Source: Alishewanella jeotgali KCTC 22429
GTDB lineage: Bacteria > Pseudomonadota > Gammaproteobacteria > Enterobacterales > Alteromonadaceae
Reading direction: 5' to 3'
DNA: 64,000 bases
Assembly (NCBI RefSeq): GCF_000245735.1
Contig: NZ_AHTH01000049.1
Location: 62,001 to 126,000 of the forward strand
In this document: positions 35,451 to 43,645 of the stretch, in pieces
Position numbering within the stretch: the stretch's first letter is position 1
How the letters are laid out: every line of letters starts with the position of its first letter
The notes under the pieces: model-generated
Databases searched by the model: none
Told to the model about the DNA's origin: nothing
The model's input: the letters and a program-made list of their open reading frames with translations, nothing else
Position numbers and translations under genes: made by a program

Positions 35451-37373
35451 ATGCGTTGGTCTGCTTCAATTTTAGCGTTATCTTGCGCCGCTTTATTAGC
35501 GGCCTGCTCGCCACCGGCAGAGCAAAAAACGGCTACTCCGCCACCACAGGCAGCGGTAAGTCAGACAGTGCCGCAGTATTCGGCTGAAACCTTTTTTAAC
35601 ACCACCACCCTCTATGGCTCTTCACTAAGTCATGACGGCACTGCGGTACTGGTAACCAGCGATGCCAGTGGTATTTTTAATGTCTACCGTTATCCGGTAG
35701 ATGGCAGCGCCCCAACGCAGTTAACCCAATCGACCAGCGATGCATATAACGGTATCAGTTGGTTTCCTAAGGATGATCGCTTTTTATATACCGCCGATCA
35801 GGGTGGCAATGAGTTAAACCACGTTTATGTGCAACTGCCCGATGGCAGCAGTAAAGACTTAACGCCGGGCGACAAGCTAAAGGCGCAGATGGTGGGCTGG
35901 CATCAGGACGATGTGCATTTCTTTATTATGACCAACGAGCGGGATAACCGCTTTTTCGATTTGTATCAATACAGCAGTGTGGACTACAGCCGTAGCATGT
36001 TGTTTGAAAACAATACCGGTTTTAATTTAGAAGCGGTCAGTCCGAATGGCCGCTATCTGGCGCTTAGCCGCACTAACTCTAACTCTGATTCCGATCTGTT
36101 TTTGGTCGATTTACAGGCCGATAAAGCAGAACCTAAGTTGATTACGCCTACCGATGGCAATATCCAACATGGGGCTTATACCTTTACCGTTGATAATAAG
36201 GCCCTGATTTACAGTACCAATGGTCATGGCGAATTTAATCAAGCCTGGCGTTATGATCTGGCGACGGCTGAACACAGTGCCTATATCGCCGCCGATTGGG
36301 ATGTTTCTTTCCTGTATTTCTCGAAATCAGGCCGTTATCAGGTGGTGGGGGTGAATGCCGATGCCCGTACTGAGTTAACCATTACCGATCTGAGCAGCGG
36401 GCAAAAACTGCAAATGCCGGCTTATCCAGCCGGCGATTTACGGGGTGTCAGTTTCTCGGCCGATGAAAACACCATGGTGTTTTATGTGAACTCAGATACC
36501 TCACCGTCAAACTTGTTCGTCTGGCGTCTGGGCACCGATAGCGTGGCCCAGCTAACCCAAACCCTGGCTGCGGGTATGGATGCCGCGCATCTGGTGCAAA
36601 GCTCGATCGAGCGCTTTAAAAGTTTCGATGGCCTGGAAATTCCCGGTTTACTGTATAAACCTAAGCAGGCCAGTAGCAGCAACAAAGTCCCCGGCATTAT
36701 CTGGATCCACGGTGGTCCGGGCGGCCAAACCCGCCAGGGCTACAGTGCGATGATGCAGCATCTGGTCAATCATGGTTATGCGGTGTTTGGTGTCAATAAC
36801 CGGGGTTCGTCCGGTTACGGTAAAACTTTCTATCATCTTGATGATAAACGGCATGGTGAAGATGACTTACAAGACATCGTCTATGGCAAAAAGTACCTGC
36901 AAAGCCTGGATTGGATTGATGGCGACAAGATAGTGGTCATGGGTGGTAGCTATGGTGGCTATCTGACGATGGCGGCACTGGCCTTTACCGATGAGTTTGA
37001 TGCTGGCATTAATATCTTCGGTGTTACCAATTGGGTTCGAACGCTGGAGAGCATTCCGCCATGGTGGGAGAGTTTCCGTCAGTCGCTGTACGATGAGTTG
37101 GGCGATCCGGCCGTTGATGGTGAACGTTTGCGTCGTATTTCGCCGCTGTTTCATGCCGGTAATATTAAAGCCCCAGTATTGGTCGTGCAGGGCGCTAACG
37201 ACCCGCGGGTGTTACAGGTTGAGAGCGATGAGATGGTGGCGGCGATCCGTGCTAATAATGTGCCGGTGGAGTATGTGTTGTTCCCGGACGAAGGTCATGG
37301 GTTTGCGGTAAAAGCTAACCGGATTAAAGCGCAGGAGGCGTATTTAAGTTTCCTGCAAACGCATCTGAAATAA
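35451..37373 (+). CDS. S9-family prolyl oligopeptidase-like lipoprotein
   Basis: The ATG at 35451, after GGAGAG, starts a 640-residue protein with a lipoprotein signal (ILALSCAALLAAC). A seven-bladed beta-propeller occupies roughly residues 45-390, with repeats such as NGISWFPKDDRFLYTAD. The catalytic alpha/beta domain contains WIHGGPGGQTR (oxyanion), VVMGGSYGGYLTMAA (Ser near 500), VVQGANDPRV (Asp) and FPDEGHGF (His). It should cleave oligopeptides at the cell envelope; relatives include dipeptidyl and acylaminoacyl peptidases. An in-frame upstream extension lacks any signal and overlaps arsJ. Confidence 0.92.
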   Translation: MRWSASILALSCAALLAACSPPAEQKTATPPPQAAVSQTVPQYSAETFFNTTTLYGSSLSHDGTAVLVTSDASGIFNVYRYPVDGSAPTQLTQSTSDAYNGISWFPKDDRFLYTADQGGNELNHVYVQLPDGSSKDLTPGDKLKAQMVGWHQDDVHFFIMTNERDNRFFDLYQYSSVDYSRSMLFENNTGFNLEAVSPNGRYLALSRTNSNSDSDLFLVDLQADKAEPKLITPTDGNIQHGAYTFTVDNKALIYSTNGHGEFNQAWRYDLATAEHSAYIAADWDVSFLYFSKSGRYQVVGVNADARTELTITDLSSGQKLQMPAYPAGDLRGVSFSADENTMVFYVNSDTSPSNLFVWRLGTDSVAQLTQTLAAGMDAAHLVQSSIERFKSFDGLEIPGLLYKPKQASSSNKVPGIIWIHGGPGGQTRQGYSAMMQHLVNHGYAVFGVNNRGSSGYGKTFYHLDDKRHGEDDLQDIVYGKKYLQSLDWIDGDKIVVMGGSYGGYLTMAALAFTDEFDAGINIFGVTNWVRTLESIPPWWESFRQSLYDELGDPAVDGERLRRISPLFHAGNIKAPVLVVQGANDPRVLQVESDEMVAAIRANNVPVEYVLFPDEGHGFAVKANRIKAQEAYLSFLQTHLK

Positions 37374-37397
37374 CGGATTCGTGTTATTTCATTAAAG

Positions 37398-37425
37398 CGC
37401 CGTAGCTAAGTACTGCGGCGTTTTT
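37398..37425 (+). terminator. Rho-independent terminator of the S9 peptidase gene
   Basis: CGCCGTAG (37398-37405) and CTGCGGCG (37413-37420) pair with one G-T wobble over a seven-base loop, followed by five Ts. It lies 25 bp past the stop codon and separates that gene from the repeat block. Confidence 0.88.
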
Positions 37426-37514
37426 GTTGGTGACGGATTGTTGCAGTAATATTACCGTCATACAGCATGGGTAAGTTAGCTTTCGGTTTGATATGCTGAA
37501 TCGTCTGGATAGGT

Positions 37515-37645
37515 TCATCCGGCGGCTAAACGCGCCGTACAACTTTGCTGGGGCACGCCGTGAACCCATCCCTGGGGGCTCCTCTTTCGCATCCATGCGA
37601 AAGACGTCCCCAGCCAAAGTGTACTATGCATTTACCGCCTCGTTC
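37515..37645 (-). repeat. Repeat module Y, copy 2 (inverted)
   Basis: Read on the minus strand this is a homologue of module Y at 28.3 kb. The outer arms are at 37607-37623 and 37536-37552. The inner hairpins are TCTTTCGCA-TGGA-TGCGAAAGA (37582-37603) and CCCA-GGGA-TGGG (37564-37575). Two base pairs of the first hairpin differ from copy 1 on both sides, keeping the pairing. The motif CATCCGGCGGCTAAACGCGCC flanks it at 37515-37535. The 65 bp to the next module hold nothing recognisable. Confidence 0.85.
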
Positions 37646-37710
37646 GAAAACTGCTAACGCAGCGGCAATGATCATCCGAAGCTGGTGAATGACATTCATG
37701 CCCTCTGATA

Positions 37711-37911
37711 ATACTTTTGGCGGCACGATAGTGAACGAGGTGGTAAGCATTCCGTGCACTTTGTAAGGGAATGTATTTTTCAGGGATGAAAAATGACACA
37801 AATTTGCCGGGAGCAAATTTGAACAGCTTTAGCTGGCCCGTAGGGCAAACTTCAGGATGAAGTTTGTAACCGTACAGGGATGTATTAACAGCGTGTCCCG
37901 TCAAAGTTGTA
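37711..37911 (+). repeat. Repeat module Y, copy 3, expanded with extra GGA hairpins
   Basis: The lead-in ACTTTTGGCGGCACGAT is shared with copy 1. The outer stem is GTGCACTTTG (37753-37762) with CAAAGTTGTAC (37901-37911). Inside are four GGA-loop hairpins: ATTTTTCA-GGGA-TGAAAAAT (37774-37793), CAAATTTGC-CGGGA-GCAAATTTG (37798-37820), CAAACTTCA-GGA-TGAAGTTTG (37845-37865) and GTACA-GGGA-TGTAT (37871-37884). Two small hairpins without GGA are at 37823-37834 and 37835-37845. Bases 37871-37882, GTACAGGGATGT, match the CsrA consensus RUACARGGAUGU at every position. Confidence 0.82.
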
Positions 37912-38006
37912 CGGTGTGCTTGCCGCCGGATGCAACGGGTTTGAATCTGCGTAACTATGTGTAACGGTAGCGTTTAAAATAGAGTGGCTAAGGGCTTAAA
38001 TGACAT
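37912..38006 (+). repeat. Repeat module X, copy 3, lacking its hairpin core
   Basis: The flanks match module X: GCCGCCGGATGCA at the left, CTGCGTAACT in the middle, and GGCTAAGGGCTTAAA with GACATC at the right. The roughly 110-bp palindromic core found in copies 1 and 2 is absent. It ends 30 bp before the chrA start, so it would be in the chrA leader if transcribed from upstream. Confidence 0.7.
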
Positions 38007-38036
38007 CTGCGAGCGAGCAGAATTTAGCAAGGAATA

Positions 38037-39242
38037 ATGATTAAAAACATGACTGAGACATCGACAAATAACTTCTGGAGCATCTTCCGGATTTTCCTGG
38101 TACTGGGCCTGACCTCCTTCGGCGGGCCGGTAGCGCATCTTGGTTATTTTCGTACCGAGTTTGTTGAAAAACGTAAATGGCTGACTGAACGCGACTATGC
38201 TGAACTGGTGGCGTTGTGCCAGTTCTTACCCGGCCCGGCCAGTAGTCAGGTTGGTTTAGCGCTTGGGTTATTACGTGGCCGTTATCGCGGTGCGTTGGCG
38301 GCCTGGCTTGGTTTTACGTTGCCATCTGCCGCGGTGTTGATTGCGTTTAGCCTCAGTTTGGCGATGTTACAAAGCCCGCTGTTGCAGGGGGCCTTGCAGG
38401 GTTTAAAGCTGGTGGCAGTAGCGGTGGTCGCTCATGCGGTTTGGGGGATGGCAAAAAGTTTATGTAATACGGTGTCAAAAGTCAGCATTATGGCGCTAAG
38501 TGCGGTGTTGTTGCTGTTATTTCCGGTTATCTGGTTACAACCTGTAGTGATCCTGCTTGGCGCGCTGCTCGGTTATTTTTTGTTAAAGCAGGAAGCAGCC
38601 GCTGCAGCCTCTGCCTTACCTCTTACCGTGTCGAATACGGCAGCCAAGGCTTACGGTCTGTTATTTCTGGTCTTGTTATTCGGTTTACCGCTAGTGGCGC
38701 AGCTCTATCCCGGTGCTGTTGTCACCATGTTCGATATTTTCTACCGTGCCGGTGCGCTGGTGTTTGGCGGGGGGCATGTGGTGTTGCCATTGTTACAGGC
38801 CGAAGTGGTGCCAACGGATCTCGTCAGCGCTGATAACTTTATTGCCGGTTATGCGGCAGCGCAGGCGGTACCCGGCCCCTTGTTTACCTTTGCCGCTTTT
38901 TTAGGTGCCGCCAGTAATGGTGAACTAAGCGGTGTGTGGGGTGGGGTAGTGGCGCTGCTGGCCATCTTTTTGCCGTCTTTTCTGGTATTGGCTGCGGTAC
39001 TGCCGTACTGGCAGAAACTGCGCGCTTCTAATAACGTCAGTCGCTTAATGGCTGGCGTGGGGGCCAGTGTCACCGGCATTTTGCTGTCAGCGCTATATCA
39101 GCCAATCTGGCAAAGTAGTGTGTTCGGAGCCACTGATTTTGCGCTGGCACTGCTGGGTTTTATTGCGCTGCAATTCTGGCGCCTGCCAGCCTGGTTACTG
39201 GTGCTGGCTGGCGCCCTGATTGGCATGGTAAGGGTGCTGTAG
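38037..39242 (+). CDS. chrA: Chromate transporter, ChrA family
   Basis: A 401-residue protein built of two homologous CHR halves. The first has SFGGPVAHLGYFRTEFVEKR, WLTERDYAELVALCQFLPGP and QVGLALG; the second has VFGGGHVVLPLL, FIAGYAAAQAVPGP and FTFAAFLGA. The paired GGP/GGGH and PGP motifs define ChrA. It exports chromate from the cytoplasm, or a related oxyanion such as sulfate in sensitive strains. AAGGA lies six bases before the ATG. Directly upstream is the hairpin repeat block, which may influence its expression. No chrB regulator is present. Confidence 0.92.
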   Translation: MIKNMTETSTNNFWSIFRIFLVLGLTSFGGPVAHLGYFRTEFVEKRKWLTERDYAELVALCQFLPGPASSQVGLALGLLRGRYRGALAAWLGFTLPSAAVLIAFSLSLAMLQSPLLQGALQGLKLVAVAVVAHAVWGMAKSLCNTVSKVSIMALSAVLLLLFPVIWLQPVVILLGALLGYFLLKQEAAAAASALPLTVSNTAAKAYGLLFLVLLFGLPLVAQLYPGAVVTMFDIFYRAGALVFGGGHVVLPLLQAEVVPTDLVSADNFIAGYAAAQAVPGPLFTFAAFLGAASNGELSGVWGGVVALLAIFLPSFLVLAAVLPYWQKLRASNNVSRLMAGVGASVTGILLSALYQPIWQSSVFGATDFALALLGFIALQFWRLPAWLLVLAGALIGMVRVL

Positions 39243-39252
39243 AGCCCTTTTG

Positions 39253-41118
39253 TTATTGCTTTAGAATCTCATCGACACTGCCCTGCGCCAGTGGGTGATA
39301 ACCTGGCCGCGCCTGTTGATAGACCTTACGGGCAAAGGCCAGACCATCCGGCGTTTTCGCCAGCTCGCGGTACAGTGGCAGGATCAGTTTGCGCCGCCCG
39401 ATGCTAATCAGATAGCGCTCTAATGCCGGTAGCACTTCGCGGTAGCCGGTTTTTAGGGCTAACAGATACCAGGCGTGGGCAATTTCGCTATTGGTCGATT
39501 GCGTCAGGTTAAAGCCATTATCCAGCTGCTGTAACTGGCCGGGGCTAATGCTCAGCGGCAGGTTATTGATAAAATACAGCCACTCGTGCACTGTCCAGTC
39601 TGCCGTTGGTAGCTCATCCAGGGTGCGTAAACCTGATAACCAGGCATTGCTATGTTGTTGTACCCTGACAAAGGCATCTGATTGCGGGTTGGGGGCTGTC
39701 GCCGGTAAACCCCGGCCATGGATCCATTCCTGCACTTCGGCGGCACTGACTTTGCCGGGATGCTTATCCAGCAAATTCGCTGTTAAGTAAGCCTCAAAGG
39801 CGGCCGTAGTGATACTTTGAAAGGCATGGTCATCGAAGTATTTTCTAACGAAAGGATCAAAGACCTCACGGCCAAAGCGGCTTTCCAAAAACATCAGAAA
39901 CAGTTGTCCCTTGGTATAGGGCACGCCACTAAAAGCATCATCCGGATCGCGGCCTTTCAGATCGAGGTAGAGCCGGCTATCGTCCGGATCCATACTGGAC
40001 AATTCTTGCTTTAGATCCTGCACCGACAGGGCTTGCTCCATAATGGCGCGGTCTGTGCCAAACACCTGCTCCATAATGCGGTTCTCGACATAGGAGGTAA
40101 AGCCCTCGTTTAACCACAAGTCCTGCCAGGTCGCATTGGTGACCAGATTGCCGGACCAGGAATGCGCCAGCTCGTGGGCAATCAGATTGACCAGGCTGCC
40201 ATCGCCAGCGACTACGGTCGGCGTAATAAAAGACAGCACCGGGTTTTCCATGCCACCAAACGGAAAGCTGGGCGGTAAGATCAGTAAATCATAACGGCCC
40301 CAGCGATAGTCACCGTATAGCTGTTCAGTTACATCGATCATCTGTTGCGTGCTGGCAAACTCTTTGGCGGCGGCCTCCAGAATATAAGCTTCGGCATAAA
40401 CGCCGGTTTGCGCACTCATGGCTTTAAATTCCAGATCACCGACGGCGATGGCCAGCAAATAAGGCGGGATCGCCTGCGGCATAGTAAAGCGGTAATCGCC
40501 ACTACGCGCTGCGCCGGGTGCGGTTGGCGCACTCATTACCGCCAGCAGGTCTTTATCGGTTTGAATGCGGGCACTATAAGTCAGGCGCACCGCGGGCGTA
40601 TCCTGGATGGGGATCCAGCTTCTGGCATGAATCGCCTGATTCTGGCTAAACATAAAGGGTTGAGTTTTCGCTGCAGTTTGTTCTTTGCTCAGCCATTGCA
40701 AGCCTGAGGCCTGCGGTTGCGATTGATAGTGAATTCGTAGCGTATCGGCCTGAAAACCCGGCTCTATCGTCAGCTTACTACCCAGCACCGGCTCAGCTGC
40801 GGCCAGACTAAAGGGCACTTTACGCCACTGACCATCAGCGCGGCGGGCATACACCTGTTTAATGATTAAGTCCCGGGTATCGAGATAAACGGTATTGGCG
40901 CTCTGGTTTTGCCAGGTTAACGTCAAATCGGCAAAACCGGTCAGGGTTTTTTGTTCAAAATCGACCGCCAAATCCAGATAGAGATGGCTGACTTTCACAT
41001 CCTTTAAATTGGCGTAGGTATAGGCATCATCAGCGGCTTGGATTAATGAGCTACCTAACAGCAACGCGCCCAGTGCAGAAGCACGTGCAGAAGATAGTGC
41101 AGAAAAACGCAGTAACAT
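39253..41118 (-). CDS. M1-family aminopeptidase, leukotriene-A4-hydrolase-like
   Basis: The 621-residue protein has a signal peptide (about residues 1-28), an N-terminal beta domain, and a catalytic domain with G288-G-M-E-N292 and zinc motif H315-E-L-A-H319 plus E338 in [11 protein letters not shown]-terminal helical domain ends in [13 protein letters not shown]. The layout is that of the LTA4 hydrolase branch, including cold-active marine aminopeptidases. It should remove N-terminal residues from peptides in the periplasm. It is convergent with chrA, with only 10 bp between them. Confidence 0.93.
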   Translation of the reverse strand: MLLRFSALSSARASALGALLLGSSLIQAADDAYTYANLKDVKVSHLYLDLAVDFEQKTLTGFADLTLTWQNQSANTVYLDTRDLIIKQVYARRADGQWRKVPFSLAAAEPVLGSKLTIEPGFQADTLRIHYQSQPQASGLQWLSKEQTAAKTQPFMFSQNQAIHARSWIPIQDTPAVRLTYSARIQTDKDLLAVMSAPTAPGAARSGDYRFTMPQAIPPYLLAIAVGDLEFKAMSAQTGVYAEAYILEAAAKEFASTQQMIDVTEQLYGDYRWGRYDLLILPPSFPFGGMENPVLSFITPTVVAGDGSLVNLIAHELAHSWSGNLVTNATWQDLWLNEGFTSYVENRIMEQVFGTDRAIMEQALSVQDLKQELSSMDPDDSRLYLDLKGRDPDDAFSGVPYTKGQLFLMFLESRFGREVFDPFVRKYFDDHAFQSITTAAFEAYLTANLLDKHPGKVSAAEVQEWIHGRGLPATAPNPQSDAFVRVQQHSNAWLSGLRTLDELPTADWTVHEWLYFINNLPLSISPGQLQQLDNGFNLTQSTNSEIAHAWYLLALKTGYREVLPALERYLISIGRRKLILPLYRELAKTPDGLAFARKVYQQARPGYHPLAQGSVDEILKQ

Positions 41119-41198
41119 AGCAAACCTTATTCTTATTCAGCTAAAGTACAGTCAACAAGGTATGTAATAGTCGCACTTATGTAAAGGGAAGAACCATC

Positions 41199-41924
41199 AT
41201 GCTGAGATTAACCACCGCTTTTAGTCTGTTAGTTGCTGCTGCCAGTGTCACCGCCAGTCCGTTACCTGATTTTCCGTTTATCAATGTTACCGGTCAGGCG
41301 ACGTTGGAAGTGGCCCCCGACAAAGCTCAGATCCGCTTTGTCTTACGCCAGACGGGGGCAACTGCTGAACAGGCTACCCGGGCTGTGTATCAGCAAGGCG
41401 AAAGTTTGCTGAAGTTTTTGCAAACACAAGGCTTAACTGAGAAAGCACTGGATGCGGCACAAATCAATAAAGAAGCGCTGTATAAAGACTATCAGGACAG
41501 AACCATTACCGGTTATGAAGCCAGCCAGCCGATCACCCTGACGCTGACCAATCTGGAGCAGTATGTGACGGTGATGGATTATTTGTTTACCCAGCCACAG
41601 ATTTTTTCTATTCACAGCAGCTTTGATCACAGCAAACGCGAGGAATTTGAACTGACGCTAAGTGAAAAAGCCGGCGCGGATGCCCGTGCCCGTGCCAACC
41701 GCTTAGCCGCGGCGCAAGGCGTAAAGCTTAGCACCGTGTTTGCCATAACCGAGAACGCCGGTTTCGGTAATCTGGCCGGTGATTTTGGCTTTGGCGGTGG
41801 CCAGGTAAGTTATGGCCGGCTGGAGAAAATGAGTGCTGACAGCGGCATGGCCGGGGCCTTATTAGCGCCGAAGCAGATTACGTTGCAAAAAAGCGTGAAT
41901 GTCATTTATAAGCTCAATCCTTAA
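41199..41924 (+). CDS. SIMPL-domain (DUF541) periplasmic protein
   Basis: A 241-residue protein with a signal peptide (LLVAAASVTASPLPDF) and one SIMPL domain: INVTGQATLEVAPDKAQIRF at the start of the fold, YEASQPITLTLTNLEQY in the middle, and DARARANRLAAAQGVKLSTV near the end. Relatives include Brucella BP26/OMP28 and E. coli YggE, linked to oxidative-stress tolerance and envelope assembly, but with no clear biochemical activity. It is divergent from the M1 aminopeptidase gene with an 80-bp gap. Confidence 0.9.
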   Translation: MLRLTTAFSLLVAAASVTASPLPDFPFINVTGQATLEVAPDKAQIRFVLRQTGATAEQATRAVYQQGESLLKFLQTQGLTEKALDAAQINKEALYKDYQDRTITGYEASQPITLTLTNLEQYVTVMDYLFTQPQIFSIHSSFDHSKREEFELTLSEKAGADARARANRLAAAQGVKLSTVFAITENAGFGNLAGDFGFGGGQVSYGRLEKMSADSGMAGALLAPKQITLQKSVNVIYKLNP

Positions 41925-41940
41925 GTCATATCGCAGATCG

Positions 41941-41971
41941 CGACTCCGGTACGACAAGCATACCGGAGTCG
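41941..41971. other. Perfect 11-bp stem-loop after the SIMPL gene
   Basis: CGACTCCGGTA (41941-41951) is complementary to TACCGGAGTCG (41961-41971) with a nine-base loop. It starts 17 bases after the stop codon. With no T-run it may be a Rho-dependent or attenuating structure or a transcript-stabilising hairpin. Confidence 0.6.
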
Positions 41972-42074
41972 AACGGTGTAACGCGTCGATAAGCGCTGAT
42001 GCAGTTGCCTTAGCAAATTGGTATAATCTGCGCCCTCACTATCCTGCTGCTGTGCTTGCTAAAGGTCCTGCTTC

Positions 42075-42947
42075 ATGTCGCAACCCCTGATTGACCGTCC
42101 GCTGCGCGGTATTATCGCTATGCTGCTGGCGGTGGCGTTTTTTTCGGCGATGGATGCCGGTATGAAAGCCTTGACTGCTTACCATAGCCCGATGCAAATC
42201 ACCGCACTGCGTGGCGCCTTAGCCTGGCCGCTGGTAGTAATTTGGTTATGCAGCAGTGGTGCCATTAAGCAGATTTTGCAAACCCGCTGGTCGCTGCATC
42301 TGCTGCGCGCAGCGCTCGGAATTACTATGCTTTGGGCCTTTGTGTTTAGCTTGCAAACGCTGGCACTGGCCGACGCTTATGCCATTTTCTTTGCCGCGCC
42401 CTTTATTATTACCCTGCTGTCGGCCTGGTGGCTGAAAGAGTATGTGGCACCGCGGCAGTATCTGGTGTTGGTGATTGGCCTGGCGGCGGTGTGTTATATG
42501 TTAAAACCGGATGCCGGGCAGTGGCTAAGTTTAGGGGCTTTAGCGGCACTGTTGGCGGCCTGTTGCTACGCCGTGTCGGCAATTTCGGTGCGGGTTTTGG
42601 CGCGCTCAGACAGTGCTGCCAATATGGTGTTCTGGCTGATGACCTTTTTAACCCTGGGCGCCACGGCGCTGGCATTGCCGAACTGGCAGCCGTTACAAGC
42701 GCAGCTATGGCCGGTCTATCTGCTGATTGGTGTCTGTGGCTTTCTGGGGCAAATTACGATTACCGAAGCCTTTCGCATTGCGCCGGCGGCAATAGTCGCG
42801 CCCTTTGAGTATACAGCCCTGCTGTGGGGCATTGGCTTTGATATTGCGTTATGGCAACTGTATCCGGGGCGCAGTGTTTTGCTTGGTGCCACTGTGATTA
42901 TGCTCTGTGGTTTATATCTGCTGTGGCAGCAAAGGCGCGGTCATTAG
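42075..42947 (+). CDS. EamA/DMT-family transporter
   Basis: A 290-residue protein with ten hydrophobic helices in two EamA halves. The first half begins AMLLAVAFFSAMDAGMKALT, the second GALAALLAACCYAVSAISVRV, and the typical PFEYTALLWGIGFDIAL closes the ninth helix. Such proteins export metabolites such as amino acids, nucleosides or carboxylates; the substrate cannot be told. It is convergent with a TetR gene that ends 10 bp away. Confidence 0.88.
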   Translation: MSQPLIDRPLRGIIAMLLAVAFFSAMDAGMKALTAYHSPMQITALRGALAWPLVVIWLCSSGAIKQILQTRWSLHLLRAALGITMLWAFVFSLQTLALADAYAIFFAAPFIITLLSAWWLKEYVAPRQYLVLVIGLAAVCYMLKPDAGQWLSLGALAALLAACCYAVSAISVRVLARSDSAANMVFWLMTFLTLGATALALPNWQPLQAQLWPVYLLIGVCGFLGQITITEAFRIAPAAIVAPFEYTALLWGIGFDIALWQLYPGRSVLLGATVIMLCGLYLLWQQRRGH

Positions 42948-42957
42948 CTTACCAACA

Positions 42958-43515
42958 TCAGCGCCACAAGCCCAGCTTATCGCCGGCACTCAGTTTTCGT
43001 TGCAGCAGCTGCAGCGTTTGCTGTTGCCCGTCTGAACGGTCATTTAACCAATGCACAAAAACCCCGACAAAAAGCGCGCTGAGTGCCAGTTCCTGACCAA
43101 TTCGCGCCAGGCCACTGGCACTAAGTGCTGCTGCTTCGCGCAGCCACTGCACCGTCGCGCTGATCCTAAGCAGCGCCGCTGCCTGCAGATGAACATGACC
43201 CGGTTCCAGCTTATACAGCAACATTTGCCCGGTTTGCTGTTGATAAGGGGCCAGAGCATTAAGCCAGCTGCTAATGGCCAAATATAAGCGCTCGCTTGCT
43301 GACCGCCCCTGATAGCAGTGGCTTAGCATTTGTTGATCGGCACGATCAAACCAGGCGTCGGCCAGCTGATCTTTGGTGCTGATCTGCTGATAGAGCGCAC
43401 TGAGCGGACAGTTGAGGGCTGAGGCGATATCGCATAGCCGCAATTGCTCCCAACTGCTGGCCGTAGCCAGCTGTAAGGCGGTGTCGAGAATTTGTGCTTT
43501 AGTGGGGGCTTCCAT
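42958..43515 (-). CDS. TetR-family regulator
   Basis: The 185-residue product has an N-terminal helix-turn-helix, ILDTALQLATASSWEQLRLC, then DIASALNCPLSALYQQISTK, where the usual YYHF turn reads LYQQIS. A helical ligand-binding domain follows. The slightly altered recognition helix and the acidic, Ala-rich C-terminal part recall COQ9-like TetR relatives, but I do not push that. Target genes are unknown; the DMT exporter next door is convergent and so not an obvious target. Confidence 0.82.
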   Translation of the reverse strand: MEAPTKAQILDTALQLATASSWEQLRLCDIASALNCPLSALYQQISTKDQLADAWFDRADQQMLSHCYQGRSASERLYLAISSWLNALAPYQQQTGQMLLYKLEPGHVHLQAAALLRISATVQWLREAAALSASGLARIGQELALSALFVGVFVHWLNDRSDGQQQTLQLLQRKLSAGDKLGLWR

Positions 43516-43568
43516 TGGTCGCTTTGGCTCCGGCTTAAATACTGGGTTAAGTATAGTGGTGCCGGGCG

Positions 43569-43608
43569 AAAAAACGCCGGCAACAGCGTGAAATCTGTGC
43601 CGGCGTTT
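43569..43608 (-). terminator. Rho-independent terminator of the Tricorn-like gene
   Basis: AAACGCCGGC (43572-43581) and GCCGGCGTTT (43599-43608) form a perfect 10-bp stem, and on the minus strand it is followed by six Ts. The 17-base loop is long for a terminator. It lies 38 bp after the protease stop. Confidence 0.85.
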
Positions 43609-43645
43609 GATTAGAGCGTGCTGCGTTTGTATGCAGCACTAATGC

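Noticed and set aside
37526-37904. Short protein-coding genes within the repeat blocks
   Set aside because: The open frames run through hairpin arms, recur in several frames and copies, and lack ribosome-binding sites and codon bias. They look like by-products of the repeats.
42958-43515. COQ9-type ubiquinone protein instead of TetR
   Set aside because: The helix-turn-helix is recognisable and the resemblance to COQ9 is limited to general helical content.
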